From Kiritimatiellia bacterium (GTDB lineage Bacteria > Verrucomicrobiota > Kiritimatiellia > RFP12 > UBA1067), in assembly GCA_028701555.1 (NCBI GenBank), contig JAQVQN010000013.1, forward strand, positions 1 to 15,031: DNA of 15,031 bases, read 5' to 3'. A model generated the notes under the pieces. The model was not told the origin of the DNA. It saw only the letters and a program-made list of their open reading frames with translations, and made no database searches. Numbering within the stretch: position 1 is the stretch's first letter; every line of letters starts with the position of its first letter. Of this stretch, positions 14,319 to 15,031 are shown piece by piece. A program made the translations under genes and the position numbers.

Positions 14319-15031
14319 GGCGAACTTTGCGGCCAGAGGTTTTTTTGTTTTTTCTATACTTGGCGGCTATGTCAATGCTGTGCGGGTGTTCCTCGGTGCC
14401 GAAGGCTGATAAGTCAAGCGAGGCGATCACAGGTGCATGTGACAGTTATGATGAGATGGCGGTTCTGGCCGAGGCGATCCTGTTGACCAAAAGGTTTTAC
14501 GTGCAGGAGACTGATTTTCGGGATTTGGTATATGGTGCGGTTGACGGAATGTTGTCCGGGCTGGACCCGAACTGCGCTTTTCTCCCGCCGAGTTCATTGG
14601 CCGAACTGGAGGAGGAGGCGCGCGGTAGTTTCGGCGGGATCGGCGTGAGCATCGGTATGGGCAAAGGTTCCAGCGGGGTCAAGGTAATCGCGCCGATCGA
14701 GGATTCTCCTGCGTTCAAGGCGGGCATTCATGCCGGCGACGTGATCACGGCGGTGGACGGCAGGGACACGACAGGCGCCTCTGTAGAGGAGATTTCTAGC
14801 GCCATCAAGGGTGACACAGGCTCCTCAGTTAAGCTGACTGTAGAAAGGGATAATGGCGAGACGCTGGATTTTGCGCTGGTTAGGGAAGAGATAAAGATCT
14901 CTAGCGTCAAAGGCCCCCGGGTCTTGGACGACGGTATAGGCTATGTGCTCATCACTACGTTCAACGCCGCCGTGGCAGAGGATTTTGCTGCGGCATTGGC
15001 TAGGCTTGAGCGCGAAGTCGCCTCGGGCTTG
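14300..15031 (+). CDS. S41 family (CtpA-like) C-terminal processing protease, lipoprotein, N-terminal part (cut by window end)
   Basis: The frame stays open for 244 codons to the window edge with no stop. Residues 1-30 form a lipoprotein signal: VRRTLRPE, a hydrophobic core, and the lipobox LCGC with lipidated Cys30. Residues 48-107 match the S41 N-terminal helical region, including the hallmark LDPNCAFLPP (88-97, normally LDPxSxFL). A PDZ domain follows (about 108-196) with FGGIGVSIG (111-119) and DSPAFKAGIHAGDVITAVDG (135-154). The catalytic core then starts at GIGYVLITTFN. The Ser/Lys dyad lies beyond the window, so activity cannot be checked. Such proteases trim or degrade periplasmic proteins from their C-termini. 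The start overlaps the secreted protein gene by 19 bases and uses AAGGAG inside it. The Asn-Cys in place of the usual aromatic-Ser in LDPxSxFL is a minor oddity. Confidence 0.93.
   Translation, partial: MVEILVRRTLRPEVFLFFLYLAAMSMLCGCSSVPKADKSSEAITGACDSYDEMAVLAEAILLTKRFYVQETDFRDLVYGAVDGMLSGLDPNCAFLPPSSLAELEEEARGSFGGIGVSIGMGKGSSGVKVIAPIEDSPAFKAGIHAGDVITAVDGRDTTGASVEEISSAIKGDTGSSVKLTVERDNGETLDFALVREEIKISSVKGPRVLDDGIGYVLITTFNAAVAEDFAAALARLEREVASGL

Overview
The window is bacterial. All thirteen recognisable genes lie on the + strand, most of them a few bases apart. The window is cut inside a gene at both ends. I saw no rRNA, tRNA, CRISPR array, insertion sequence or phage gene. Signal peptides, two lipoprotein signals, a CPA2 antiporter and the overall gene content suggest a Gram-negative, probably anaerobic organism. 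A PVC-type lineage (Kiritimatiellota, Lentisphaerota or a relative) is my best guess from the look of the genes, but no marker here proves it.

Region 1 (1-2274) is an AmmeMemoRadiSam locus. It holds the 3' end of the radical SAM enzyme (amrS), an overlapping 50-codon ORF with a twin-arginine-like signal, and a single gene fusing a Memo domain (AmrB) to an AMMECR1 domain (AmrA) behind a lipoprotein-type signal. The exported form of a normally cytoplasmic module and the small Tat-like ORF are the least expected content of the window.

Region 2 (2275-7149) starts with an intergenic stretch carrying a perfect dyad, a short direct repeat and a weak terminator-like hairpin. A likely operon follows: a secreted SGNH/GDSL hydrolase, rimO (ribosomal protein S12 methylthiotransferase) and a Kef-type cation/proton antiporter ending in a TrkA-C domain.

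Region 3 (7150-11957) has an AT-rich leader with a candidate promoter and a palindrome, then glutamate dehydrogenase (gdhA), a strong hairpin, and a 1064-residue protein. That protein combines a GAF-like N-terminus, a PEP/pyruvate-binding (PPDK_N) domain, a conserved region of unknown function and a C-terminal minimal nucleotidyltransferase. It has no visible phospho-histidine domain.

Region 4 (11987-15031) is a compact run: a phosphoglycolate phosphatase-like HAD protein, a PhnP-like metallo-beta-lactamase-fold hydrolase that may be read from a leaderless transcript, a secreted protein of unknown function, and the first 244 codons of an S41 (CtpA-like) lipoprotein protease. The protease ribosome-binding site and start codon lie inside the 3' end of the preceding gene.
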